From contig OX638329.1 of assembly GCA_951812755.1 (NCBI GenBank), positions 4,410,522-4,474,521 on the forward strand: a DNA stretch of 64,000 nucleotides, in the 5' to 3' direction. A model generated the notes under the pieces. That model did no database searches and was not told the origin of the DNA. It was given only the letters and a program-made list of their open reading frames with translations. The translations under genes were made by a program, and so were the position numbers. Numbering within the stretch: the stretch's first letter is position 1; each line of letters opens with the position of its first letter. The DNA is from an uncultured Latescibacterota bacterium. GTDB taxonomy: Bacteria > Latescibacterota > UBA2968. Positions 42,605-49,314 of the stretch are shown here, in pieces.

Positions 42605-42727
42605 TTAAGCAGTACTCCACCTGCGTTCTGCCCAGTTGCTAGCATATACAGTCGCCACTGTGACGACAACGGCTTGCAGAGCCGGTTTAATCCATTCCCG
42701 CCAAATCGATTTTAGCCATTCCCGCAT
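42605..42727 (-). CDS. Trp-rich membrane microprotein, 40 residues
   Basis: Preceded by AAAGGAGGTGAG, one of the best ribosome sites in the window. It reads MREWLKSIWREWIKPALQAV followed by a hydrophobic VVTVATVYASNWAERRW. It has a Trp/Arg amphipathic start, one probable membrane helix and a basic tail. This resembles membrane-active peptides such as type I toxins or small holins, but no family is recognised. Confidence 0.6.
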   Translation of the reverse strand: MREWLKSIWREWIKPALQAVVVTVATVYASNWAERRWSTA

Positions 42728-42755
42728 TTCGCTCACCTCCTTTCCTTTATCGAGT

Positions 42756-42905
42756 TTACTTCTTACTTCCCCAATCCTTCCGCAGACTACCCAACTTTTT
42801 ATCTGATCGGGCGTTCCGCCCAGACGGATTTGTCAGGCTGTTGCCTATGCCCAACTTTCTCTCCACCGTTTTTACTCTTGCGTCACTCCGGATCCTCCGA
42901 GCCAT
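42756..42905 (-). CDS. Small basic protein, 49 residues
   Basis: The ATG at 42905 follows AAGGGGGTGAG; the frame opens at 43037 but the leader there is the promoter region. It starts MARRIRSDARVKTVERKLGI and ends LRKDWGSKK. It is strongly basic, as in nucleic-acid- or membrane-binding peptides. It is the first gene after a promoter-like region shared with the XRE regulator upstream. Confidence 0.55.
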   Translation of the reverse strand: MARRIRSDARVKTVERKLGIGNSLTNPSGRNARSDKKLGSLRKDWGSKK

Positions 42906-42949
42906 TCTCTCACCCCCTTTCTTCAAAGAGATTTTGCAAATCTTGCTAA

Positions 42950-42977
42950 AACATATCCAAAATTTGATGCTTGTCAA
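42950..42977 (-). promoter_or_regulatory. Promoter of the microprotein cluster
   Basis: On the minus strand: TTGACA (42977-42972), 16 bases, TATGTT (42955-42950). ATGTCC lies just before the -35. The same arrangement stands before the XRE regulator (44544-44572). Confidence 0.65.
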
Positions 42978-43020
42978 TCGGACATTTAAGAGTATTTTGG
43001 GGTTTTTAGGTGTAAAAAAA

Positions 43021-43101
43021 CAGACAAATTCAGACATTAGATTTAGCGTAACCCCCGGGATTCTGTGGGGTATGGTTCCTGAATGCGCGAAAAAATAAGT
43101 C
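43021..43101. repeat. Duplicated control region, copy L
   Basis: This segment aligns, imperfectly, with 44690-44767. It has a GACAAAT..GACATTA pair ten bases apart, then TTCTGTGG.GTA and AAAAAATAAG.CGC. The two copies bracket the XRE regulator gene and lie upstream of both transcription starts. Confidence 0.6.
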
Positions 43102-43178
43102 GCTCAGACTATCCTTTCTCTTACCACATTGGTCTGTTTGTTAAGACTCATCACCGTGCTTCATCGCATCAGACCCCT

Positions 43179-44480
43179 TCAACCTTTTTTTCTTGCTTTC
43201 TCCCAGTCTTTCCACCAATTCTCATAAACCCATTTTTCCCTTTCCACCTTATCCAAAACATCGCACCTCGGATCTTCCATTAATTCCTGCAATTTGTCGG
43301 GCGGCAATTTTTCTTTGAGCCACTTCTCGCGCTCCTCACCAGCATCTTCAGCCCAGAGCACATCTGGTATCTCCGAGAGCCGAGCATGACCGAATTCAAG
43401 AGCTATCTGTGCCACCAGAGAATTATTAGCAGCCTGCCCGTATAAATCGTGCAGTCCTCCCCAAAATTTCTCTTTGAGCCACTTCTCACGCTCCTCACCA
43501 GCATCATTCTCAGCCCGGAGCCGGAGCGCATCCGGTATCTCCGAGAGCCGAGCATGACCGAATTCAAGAGCCATCCGCGCCACCGGCGAATTATTCGCGA
43601 CCTCATTGAGGACTTTAGGATAAACATCGTAATTAGGGAACCTTGACCACAGATCGCCATCTCCCACACTCACAACATCAGCGTTTTCGCGCGCTAACAT
43701 TTTCAAATATTGCGCAAAAGGACTGGCTGACCGTAAAAACTCCTCTCTCCATTCATCAGATAATAAAAAATCCTCTATTTCATCTATTTCATCCTGTGAC
43801 GGCATTTGCTCTGCCAACTGTCCATCGCCAACCATATGGCTCGCAGTCATAACTAACGCTGGCCCACCATCCCTCACTAAAATCATTAGCTCACGAAAAT
43901 AAGCGAATAAGCCCTTCCCAAATATATCCTCCTCGCTGATAGACTTACCTTCCATCTTTGCCATATTTTCTTGTGGCAGCGTAATCCCGGCAAACATGTT
44001 CCATTCATTATCACCATCACCTTTCAGGCACTTGATTGCCTCCTTCACCCCCTTCAGTTTTTCTTTTCGCCACGCGAGACTGCCCGAAGCCAAAAGTGCA
44101 AAAAACAGCGGGGCTATACTGATGAGATTAGTCGCAGTGACGTCATATTGCTCCCGGATTAAATCATAAGCCAGCCGGGTCTTTGGCCCGATCTGTGCAT
44201 TGATCCGTACGTGTCCGGAATCATCGGTAAACAGGTCCTCGACATCCGGCAAAGGTAACTCACCTGTCAAAACACCAGCTTCGACGTCCAGAGCCTTCGC
44301 TAGACATTCTACTGTATGTTCACGGGCCGTTTGGTTCGGCGAGGACTGTCTCTCTAACCGTTGGATTGTCTTTTCCGTTATTCCCGGCGGATTTACAACC
44401 CCGGTCTTTTCCGCCAGCTTAGCAATGGATAGATTTTGCTTTTTACGCAGAGATCGGAGGCGATCAGGATTAATGCGCAT
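43179..44480 (-). CDS. XRE-family regulator with duplicated C-terminal repeat
   Basis: A 433-residue protein. The N-terminus is a Cro/C1-type helix-turn-helix: LRSLRKKQNLSIAKLAEKTG with ITEKTIQRLER. Residues 130-290 form a domain of unknown type with a hydrophobic segment (NLISIAPLFFALLASGSL). Residues about 300-410 hold two copies of NNS-x-VA-xx-ALEFGHARLSEIPD ... DAGEEREKWLKEK. Their DNA is nearly identical with a 159-base period, a recent duplication. It may control itself and the downstream microprotein cluster. Confidence 0.75.
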   Translation of the reverse strand: MRINPDRLRSLRKKQNLSIAKLAEKTGVVNPPGITEKTIQRLERQSSPNQTAREHTVECLAKALDVEAGVLTGELPLPDVEDLFTDDSGHVRINAQIGPKTRLAYDLIREQYDVTATNLISIAPLFFALLASGSLAWRKEKLKGVKEAIKCLKGDGDNEWNMFAGITLPQENMAKMEGKSISEEDIFGKGLFAYFRELMILVRDGGPALVMTASHMVGDGQLAEQMPSQDEIDEIEDFLLSDEWREEFLRSASPFAQYLKMLARENADVVSVGDGDLWSRFPNYDVYPKVLNEVANNSPVARMALEFGHARLSEIPDALRLRAENDAGEEREKWLKEKFWGGLHDLYGQAANNSLVAQIALEFGHARLSEIPDVLWAEDAGEEREKWLKEKLPPDKLQELMEDPRCDVLDKVEREKWVYENWWKDWEKARKKG

Positions 44481-44543
44481 ATTTTAACTCCTCTCTTCGA
44501 GAGAAACAGCCAGTAATAAGCAATTTTTCACATTGGTGACAAA

Positions 44544-44572
44544 AAGATACCCCAAAAAATGATTCTTATCAA
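44544..44572 (-). promoter_or_regulatory. Promoter of the XRE regulator
   Basis: On the minus strand: TTGATA (44572-44567), 17 bases, TATCTT (44549-44544), with ATGTCC just upstream. The leader to the ATG at 44480 would be near 57 bases. Confidence 0.6.
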
Positions 44573-44689
44573 GGGACATGTTAAGATATTTTTGAATGTC
44601 TATATGTAAGAAAATGGGATATAAGTAAAACAAATGTTTATATTACGTCCTCAAAATAATTTTCGATACTTCATTGACGTGCGCTAAAA

Positions 44690-44767
44690 TGGACAAATGT
44701 GGACATTATATTCATCGTAGTCCCTGGCCTTCTGTGGCGTAGATTTCAACGTACAAAAAAATAAGCC
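44690..44767. repeat. Duplicated control region, copy R
   Basis: GGACAAATGTGGACAT shows two GGACA boxes ten bases apart, one DNA turn. The rest aligns with 43021-43101. Confidence 0.6.
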
Positions 44768-44839
44768 GCCCATCCGACATTCGGAGAGCAGCACAGTTGC
44801 ATTAAAACGCCCTTAGTATGATAGAAATTTAAAAGCTTC

Positions 44840-45208
44840 TCATATTGGCAAAATCCGCACTCGAGTCCTGATCTCATCTACAACAACCAGAGACCCAGAA
44901 GCCAGATCAGCATCGTGCTGTCTGAGAGCAGCGATTACGATATTCTCCAGATGATCCGGCAATATATCTTTAGCGCGAACCTGAAGCACACTTGGACCAA
45001 TCGCGTGGGACAGAGCCAGCAGGGTGCCAAAATCCAGATCGTGGGTAAACACGACATATTCATGCCTCACCGCCCAATCCATAATTATCCGGTCACTTTC
45101 CTGCGGGTCACCTATTGTGGACCAATGGACTGCCGACCATCCGTGGCTCTTCAGCACAGGCACCCAATCGGGCGACAGATTCATGTCCACCAAAAGCTTC
45201 ACACTCAT
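44840..45208 (-). CDS. DUF5615 PIN-like toxin
   Basis: The ATG at 45208 overlaps the DUF433 stop (ATGA) and gives 122 residues. KLLVDMNLSPDWVPVLKSHG, then FTHDLDFGTLLALS, carry the acidic residues of the PIN-like Mut7-C/DUF5615 fold. It is the presumed RNase toxin of the DUF433-DUF5615 pair, a common toxin-antitoxin arrangement. Confidence 0.85.
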   Translation of the reverse strand: MSVKLLVDMNLSPDWVPVLKSHGWSAVHWSTIGDPQESDRIIMDWAVRHEYVVFTHDLDFGTLLALSHAIGPSVLQVRAKDILPDHLENIVIAALRQHDADLASGSLVVVDEIRTRVRILPI

Positions 45209-45435
45209 AGGGTGACCAGTGCAACTTCCCGTTCTTCGACCCGCCACGCGGCATAAGCCAGAGCTTGATCGATATCTTCCCTTTCCAGATAAGGATAGGC
45301 TTTCAGAATTTCCTCATGTGATCGTCCGGCTGCCAAAAGTCCCACAACAGTTCCAACCGTCACCCGTAGTCCTCGAACACATGCCTTGCCGCCCATAACT
45401 GCGGGATCGAAAGTAATCCGTGTCAATTTTTCCAC
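45205..45435 (-). CDS. DUF433 antitoxin
   Basis: A 76-residue protein from a GTG with GGGAGA upstream. ITFDPAVMGGKACVRGLRVT and LEREDIDQALAYAAW match DUF433, a winged-helix antitoxin. It is coupled to DUF5615 downstream. The promoter-bearing repeat copy B lies 49 bases upstream. Confidence 0.87.
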   Translation of the reverse strand: MEKLTRITFDPAVMGGKACVRGLRVTVGTVVGLLAAGRSHEEILKAYPYLEREDIDQALAYAAWRVEEREVALVTL

Positions 45436-45483
45436 GCGCTATCTCCCATCATATCCGTATTATCGGGTATAAAAACGATTCTC

Positions 45484-45532
45484 CACAAACAAAAAGTGTA
45501 GCAACAACGCCATTTTGTCAACCGCATTTCAA
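45484..45532 (-). promoter_or_regulatory. Promoter-bearing repeat, copy B
   Basis: Identical over 49 bases to copy A (39976-40024) in the same orientation. TTGACA and TACACT face the DUF433-DUF5615 operon. Similarity with copy C extends to 45540. Confidence 0.65.
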
Positions 45533-45554
45533 AATATATCATGGCAGGTTGGAC

Positions 45555-45583
45555 TTGATTCATACGTCATTTTGACGTATAAT
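45555..45583 (+). promoter_or_regulatory. higBA promoter with operator palindrome
   Basis: TTGATT, 17 bases, TATAAT. The perfect palindrome ATACGTCA-TTT-TGACGTAT (45562-45580) fills the spacer and overlaps the -10, as expected of an autorepressor site. The toxin ATG is only 7 bases after the -10, so the message would be leaderless. Confidence 0.75.
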
Positions 45584-45589
45584 TTAAAA

Positions 45590-45871
45590 ATGGAAAGAGT
45601 CCTATTTGATAGGGTCAGAAAAAATCTGAATCGGTTGCCCATTCATATTGTAAGAAACCTTCAGCGCTGGGCACTTCAAGTAGAATCTCTGGGTATTCGG
45701 GAAGTTAGAAAAATCCCCGGATATCATGATGAACCTCTTCGAGGTGACCGAACCGGGCAAAGATCCATCAGGCTATCCAGATCCTATCGCGCCTTCTATA
45801 CTGAAATAGAAGATGAAGGTGATGAGGTTAATTTGATTCAAGTTGAGGAGATCAATAAACATGACTATTAA
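45590..45871 (+). CDS. HigB/RelE-type toxin
   Basis: Starting at 45590 gives 93 residues; the frame to 45515 lies in the promoter. RNLQRWALQVESLGIREVRK, GYHDEPLRGDR and SIRLSRSYRAFYTE are typical of HigB RNases that cleave mRNA on the ribosome. No ribosome site is present, in line with a leaderless start. The antitoxin gene overlaps its end by 11 bases; toxin-first order is the hig signature. Confidence 0.85.
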   Translation: MERVLFDRVRKNLNRLPIHIVRNLQRWALQVESLGIREVRKIPGYHDEPLRGDRTGQRSIRLSRSYRAFYTEIEDEGDEVNLIQVEEINKHDY

Positions 45872-46163
45872 AGAACAATATGGGACTTCTGAACTGGAGA
45901 GAGACTTTGGATGTCTCACATTCGGAAATGCCCTATCCAGCTATCGCACAGGAGAAGAAAAGAGCCAGAGAGCGTTTGCTGATTTGTTGGGCATTTCTCC
46001 TCAAAGCCTTTGTGATATAGAAAAAGAAAGAAGAATTCCAAGCCCCAGCAGAGCAGCCAAAATTGCCAGGCAACTCGGCGAGCCAGAAAGCTTCTGGGTT
46101 CAGCTTGCACTACAAGATATGCTTCAAAAAGAAAACTTGAACCTCGTTGTTTCCATCGATTGA
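45861..46163 (+). CDS. HigA-type XRE antitoxin
   Basis: The ATG at 45861 gives 100 residues. FGNALSSYRTGEEKSQRAFA, DLLGISPQSLCDIEKERRIP and ARQLGEPESFWVQLALQDML form a helix-turn-helix antitoxin. It would bind HigB and the ATACGTCA palindrome upstream of the operon. The proposed operator link is inference. Confidence 0.87.
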   Translation: MTIKEQYGTSELERDFGCLTFGNALSSYRTGEEKSQRAFADLLGISPQSLCDIEKERRIPSPSRAAKIARQLGEPESFWVQLALQDMLQKENLNLVVSID

Positions 46164-46197
46164 TCTATTGCGTATGCGATAGCAATACGCAGAAAAA

Positions 46198-46236
46198 GCC
46201 CGGTTCCTTTCCGGAATCGGGCCATTTTTATTTTTT
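46198..46236. terminator. Bidirectional terminator
   Basis: GCCCGGTTCC pairs with GGAATCGGGC (one G-U) around TTTCC, followed by a T-rich tract, with an A run before. It ends higA on the plus strand and the methyltransferase on the minus strand. Confidence 0.85.
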
Positions 46237-46852
46237 AGGACAGCTTAACGACAATGAGATGCGACTTTTGCAGGGGCAGGATACACGTCAGATAATCGGG
46301 CACCTCATCCAAGCGGCTCTTAAAAGCTGCCCAGTCCGGATCCATGTACCATTGTTCGACCGCAGACCAGCCATCGACAAAAATGAAAGCCCCTGGTGCC
46401 AGGCGGCTTTCCAACATGTCGAACATCTGTGCGAAAGCGTGCAGGCCAAAGTCAACAAAGACGAAATCCACGCGATCGGGAAGGGCCGCGATAAAGGCAT
46501 CACCGGTACTCGTATGGCATTCCACCAGATGATCCAGACCCGCGGCTCGCAAATTTCCCTGAGCCGCCGCAGTTTTCTCAGGCATCTGATCCAGGGTAAA
46601 AACGCGACCTCCCGTGTGCTGTGCTGCCGCGGCCAGATGCAAAGTGGAATAGCCGTGCGAAGTGCCAAATTCAACCAGCGTCCTCGCCTGTTGATGAACC
46701 GCGGTGAGACACAGATAATGAGCCACCTCTGGACTGGCGGCCTTGAGGCGTAGCGGGTCTGTAGAGCACGCGCGGCGCTCCTGCTGGTCACAGCTATGCA
46801 GGTGGGCGACAAGCACTCGTTGAGCCGGGGTAAAGAGATCTTCGATATGCAC
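46235..46852 (-). CDS. SAM-dependent O-methyltransferase-like protein
   Basis: A 205-residue class I methyltransferase. The SAM site is LVEFGTSHGYSTLHLAAAAQ, with FTLDQMPEKTAAAQGNL and DFVFVDFGLHAF following. It resembles the family-3 O-methyltransferases that act on catechol-type substrates. The substrate is unknown. It stands alone among toxin-antitoxin genes. Confidence 0.8.
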   Translation of the reverse strand: MHIEDLFTPAQRVLVAHLHSCDQQERRACSTDPLRLKAASPEVAHYLCLTAVHQQARTLVEFGTSHGYSTLHLAAAAQHTGGRVFTLDQMPEKTAAAQGNLRAAGLDHLVECHTSTGDAFIAALPDRVDFVFVDFGLHAFAQMFDMLESRLAPGAFIFVDGWSAVEQWYMDPDWAAFKSRLDEVPDYLTCILPLQKSHLIVVKLS

Positions 46853-46910
46853 AGAGAATCCTTTCGCGGGCGAGGTACAAATCCGCTCCTGCGAGCGGCA
46901 AAAAATAAGA

Positions 46911-46944
46911 AAGCGTACGTATCAATATTTAACACGTACGCCTT
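46911..46944 (-). terminator. Intrinsic terminator with conserved loop, copy 2
   Basis: GCGTACGT/ACGTACGC arms and a 13-base loop with TCAATATTTA repeat those of 40356-40392. A T-rich tail follows on the minus strand. It likely ends the AbrB-PIN transcript. Confidence 0.7.
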
Positions 46945-47010
46945 CGTAATAACGATTAAAAAACGCGAGTGATTAGAGCCGGATGCCTCAGTTTCACAAT
47001 GAAGATAAAA

Positions 47011-47427
47011 TCAGGGCTCGACTCTTTTGACATGTTCAACGCGGTCAAATTCCTTATCAAAGGTATATAATTCACTTGAGCCAGCACGTTTCATTTGTGT
47101 GGCAATATAGGCATCTGTAAAACTGATATTCTTTTCAGCATAAAGAGAAAGTGCTTCAAGAAAGATATTTTTATCCGATATTTTGAGACTTTTGAGTTTG
47201 AGAATGGACGACACTTTGGAGGCGACATTGCTTTTCGAAAGTTTGTAGAACCGTTCTAATGTCCATACAATTTCGGCAGCCGCCAGAATTGACAATTCTA
47301 CTGTTTCTCGACCACTTTGAATGCGCTGCATAAGCATTGAGGCTTTATCGGCCTGTTCAGGTAGATCGTTGGTAAGAAAGCGAAGTAAGATATTTGTATC
47401 GACAAATCTATGACTTGAGGGCGACAT
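47011..47427 (-). CDS. PIN-domain toxin (VapC)
   Basis: The ATG at 47427 lies 20 bases inside the antitoxin gene and gives 138 residues. FVDTNILLRFLTNDLPEQAD, EIVWTLERFY and FTDAYIATQM with YTFDKEFDRV give the four acidic PIN positions. It is the toxin partner of the AbrB-type antitoxin upstream. A long frame to 47562 is only overlap. Confidence 0.87.
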   Translation of the reverse strand: MSPSSHRFVDTNILLRFLTNDLPEQADKASMLMQRIQSGRETVELSILAAAEIVWTLERFYKLSKSNVASKVSSILKLKSLKISDKNIFLEALSLYAEKNISFTDAYIATQMKRAGSSELYTFDKEFDRVEHVKRVEP

Positions 47428-47653
47428 GTTCGGCGACCCTCTTTTCAACTTCAATTTCAATCGCATCGAAGTCCTGCGGGCCATCAACCGGAACGCTGCC
47501 TCTAAGTGCCATAACATCATCTTCAACCGGAATGAGTTCCGCGCGGCCATTTTTGACGACAACAGAGACGATGGAACCTTTATCCAGATTGAGTTGGTTT
47601 CTCACTTCACGGGGAATTGTGATTCGTCCTTTTGATGTCACACGTACATACAT
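47408..47653 (-). CDS. AbrB-type (SpoVT) antitoxin
   Basis: An 81-residue protein with MYVRVTSKGRITIPREVRNQ and LNLDKGSIVSVVVKNGRAEL, the swapped-hairpin AbrB DNA-binding fold. The C-terminal half (DFDAIEIEVEKRVAEHVA) would bind the PIN toxin. An AGGAGAAC site precedes the ATG. Promoter-type repeat copy C lies 60 bases upstream. Confidence 0.88.
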   Translation of the reverse strand: MYVRVTSKGRITIPREVRNQLNLDKGSIVSVVVKNGRAELIPVEDDVMALRGSVPVDGPQDFDAIEIEVEKRVAEHVALKS

Positions 47654-47712
47654 GATCGTTCTCCTATGTTTTTAAGTTACTCTAAGAACCAAAAGATGTC
47701 GTAATGATGAGA

Positions 47713-47743
47713 TTTTGTCAACCGTATTTCAAAATATCTCTCG
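47713..47743 (-). promoter_or_regulatory. Promoter-bearing repeat, copy C
   Basis: GATATTTTGAAATACGGTTGACAAAAT on the minus strand, in two parts: the GATATTTTGAAATACGG core and TTGACAAAAT. It overlaps the last codons of the XPB gene and faces the AbrB-PIN operon. The part after TTGACAAAAT differs from A and B. Confidence 0.6.
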
Positions 47744-49129
47744 TTGCTTCCCATCGTACGCGTCGTGTTGTCTGCGGCGGCGGGAAATGCGGTCTTCAAC
47801 CGTATTGCGGGAGATCACTTCGTAGAGAATGGCGTGTTTGCCTTCGCGGCGGCGCAAAATGCGCCCCAATCGCTGGACGTGCTCGCGGATAGTGCTCGTC
47901 CCCGAAAGCACAACCGCGACATTGGCCTCGGGTACATTGACCCCTTCGTTGAGCACGCGAGAAGTGACAAGCGCGAGAATGTCCCCCTCATTAAAAGCTT
48001 TGAGAATTTCCCGGCGCTCCTTTGTGCGGGTCTGGTGCGTAATGGCGGGAATGAGAAATTGCTCTGAAATATTATAAACAGTTTCGTTGTCATTAGTAAA
48101 AATGAGCATGCGATCGCGCGGGTGTTTTTTCAACAAGTCTTCCAGCACGCGCAACTTAGCGGTCGTGCCCAGAGCGACTTTTCGATAGCGGCGATAGGCG
48201 AGCATCGCCCTTCGTCCATCGCTGGAACGAGCCGAGAGACGCACAAAATTTTGCCATCCAGAAGCACTGCCCAACCGCAGATTCTTGGACTCCAGAAAAG
48301 CACTGAATTGCGAACGCGCAGTTTCGTATTCGGCGCGCTCTTCAGCCACCATATCGACTTCAATGCGCTGCGTATTATACTCAGAGAGATAATCGCCCGA
48401 CAAATCGCGAATACCCTTTTCATAAACGGTGGGTCCCACGAGATCGCGCAGCATAAGATGGCGCCCATCGGGACGTTCGAGCGTGGCTGTAAGCCCCAGA
48501 CGATAAGGAGCAATAGAAAGTTCCGCACCGTGAGAATAGGATTCGCCGGGCAGGTGATGGACTTCGTCAAAAACCAGAAAACCAAAGCGATTGCCATAGC
48601 GATCCATGTGCATATACGCACTGTCGTAAGTCGTTACAGTAAGATCTTCAAGCTCGTGATATCCCCCACCCAGAATGCCGATATCGCATGCAAAAGCATC
48701 TTTGAGCAAGTCATACCACTGATTCATAAGATCAATCGTAGGCGCGACAACAAGAGTACTGCGGGCAACTTCTGCAATACCCATCAGCGCGAGAAGCGAC
48801 TTACCCGACCCCGTGGGCAACACAACCACGCCGCGATATTGGTTTGATTGCCAGGCGTCAAAGGCTTCAGCCTGGTGCGGATGTGGGGTGTGTTCTCGGT
48901 TGAAATCGAGTTTGAGGCGGTTGTAGCGCGGGACGACATTTTTTATTTTAACATCCTGAGCCTGTAATACCTCGACAACATCGCGATACCGATGCGCCTG
49001 AGCGCGCCAGCGTCCCACGCGGCTATCCCATATAAATGGAGATGGCGGTTCATAGTCCGCTGGCGCATCCAGAAGGACGAGCGTGCCATCGTCGAACGCA
49101 AGGCGCATGTCGGGAGATGGGGATGGCAA
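47729..49129 (-). CDS. XPB-like superfamily 2 DNA helicase
   Basis: A 466-residue helicase. An N-terminal damage-recognition-like region is followed by LPTGSGKS (104-111), VFDEVHHLPG, GLTATLERPDGRH and the C-terminal QRLGRILRRREGKHAILYEV. This is the XPB/Rad25 layout. In archaea XPB works with Bax1, whose DUF790 homologue is encoded at 35409. They would open and cut damaged DNA. Its stop region merges with repeat copy C. Confidence 0.87.
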   Translation of the reverse strand: MPSPSPDMRLAFDDGTLVLLDAPADYEPPSPFIWDSRVGRWRAQAHRYRDVVEVLQAQDVKIKNVVPRYNRLKLDFNREHTPHPHQAEAFDAWQSNQYRGVVVLPTGSGKSLLALMGIAEVARSTLVVAPTIDLMNQWYDLLKDAFACDIGILGGGYHELEDLTVTTYDSAYMHMDRYGNRFGFLVFDEVHHLPGESYSHGAELSIAPYRLGLTATLERPDGRHLMLRDLVGPTVYEKGIRDLSGDYLSEYNTQRIEVDMVAEERAEYETARSQFSAFLESKNLRLGSASGWQNFVRLSARSSDGRRAMLAYRRYRKVALGTTAKLRVLEDLLKKHPRDRMLIFTNDNETVYNISEQFLIPAITHQTRTKERREILKAFNEGDILALVTSRVLNEGVNVPEANVAVVLSGTSTIREHVQRLGRILRRREGKHAILYEVISRNTVEDRISRRRRQHDAYDGKQREIF

Positions 49130-49168
49130 GGTTAGTACCTACTGATAACATTACTCACACAAAGACAC

Positions 49169-49199
49169 GAGCGGGATACAACTGGTCGCAGTCCAGACG
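49169..49199 (+). repeat. Dispersed repeat, GAGCGGGATACAACTGG copy
   Basis: Matches GGAGCGGTGTACAACTGG at 57881 and the copies at 11365 and 36861. It is followed by a GGAGGC/GCCTCC hairpin (49224-49243). Confidence 0.55.
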
Positions 49200-49263
49200 A
49201 GTTCACGCTCAAAGGGGCTGGTTGGAGGCAAGAATAAGCCTCCAGCCTTGCTTGACTTTCTTA

Positions 49264-49301
49264 TACCTGTTCATCTGCGTTCATCTGCGTTCATCTGCGG
49301 A
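49264..49301 (+). repeat. Short tandem repeat of TTCATCTGCG
   Basis: Three and a half direct units of about 11 bases lie at the end of the P-loop gene's downstream region. They are too short and too uniform for a CRISPR array. Confidence 0.7.
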
Positions 49302-49314
49302 TGCTTTTCGCCTT

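Larger units (their letters stand above)
44481..44839. other. AT-rich regulatory region
   Basis: A 359-base region without a credible gene. It holds the regulator's promoter and control copy R, and faces the end of the DUF5615 gene. Confidence 0.6.

Noticed and set aside
42243-42642. Plus-strand ORFs of 67 and 91 residues
   Set aside because: The minus strand here carries short ORFs with strong ribosome sites; the plus-strand frames have none and cross the hairpin.
38850-47728. Prophage
   Set aside because: No integrase, capsid, portal or terminase gene; TA genes and repeats alone do not support it.
39976-47743. Integron attC-like cassette sites for the repeat family
   Set aside because: The repeat is not an imperfect palindrome and no integrase gene is in the window.
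49264-49301. Possible CRISPR array
   Set aside because: The repeat unit is 11 bases and directly tandem with no spacers; no cas gene is seen.
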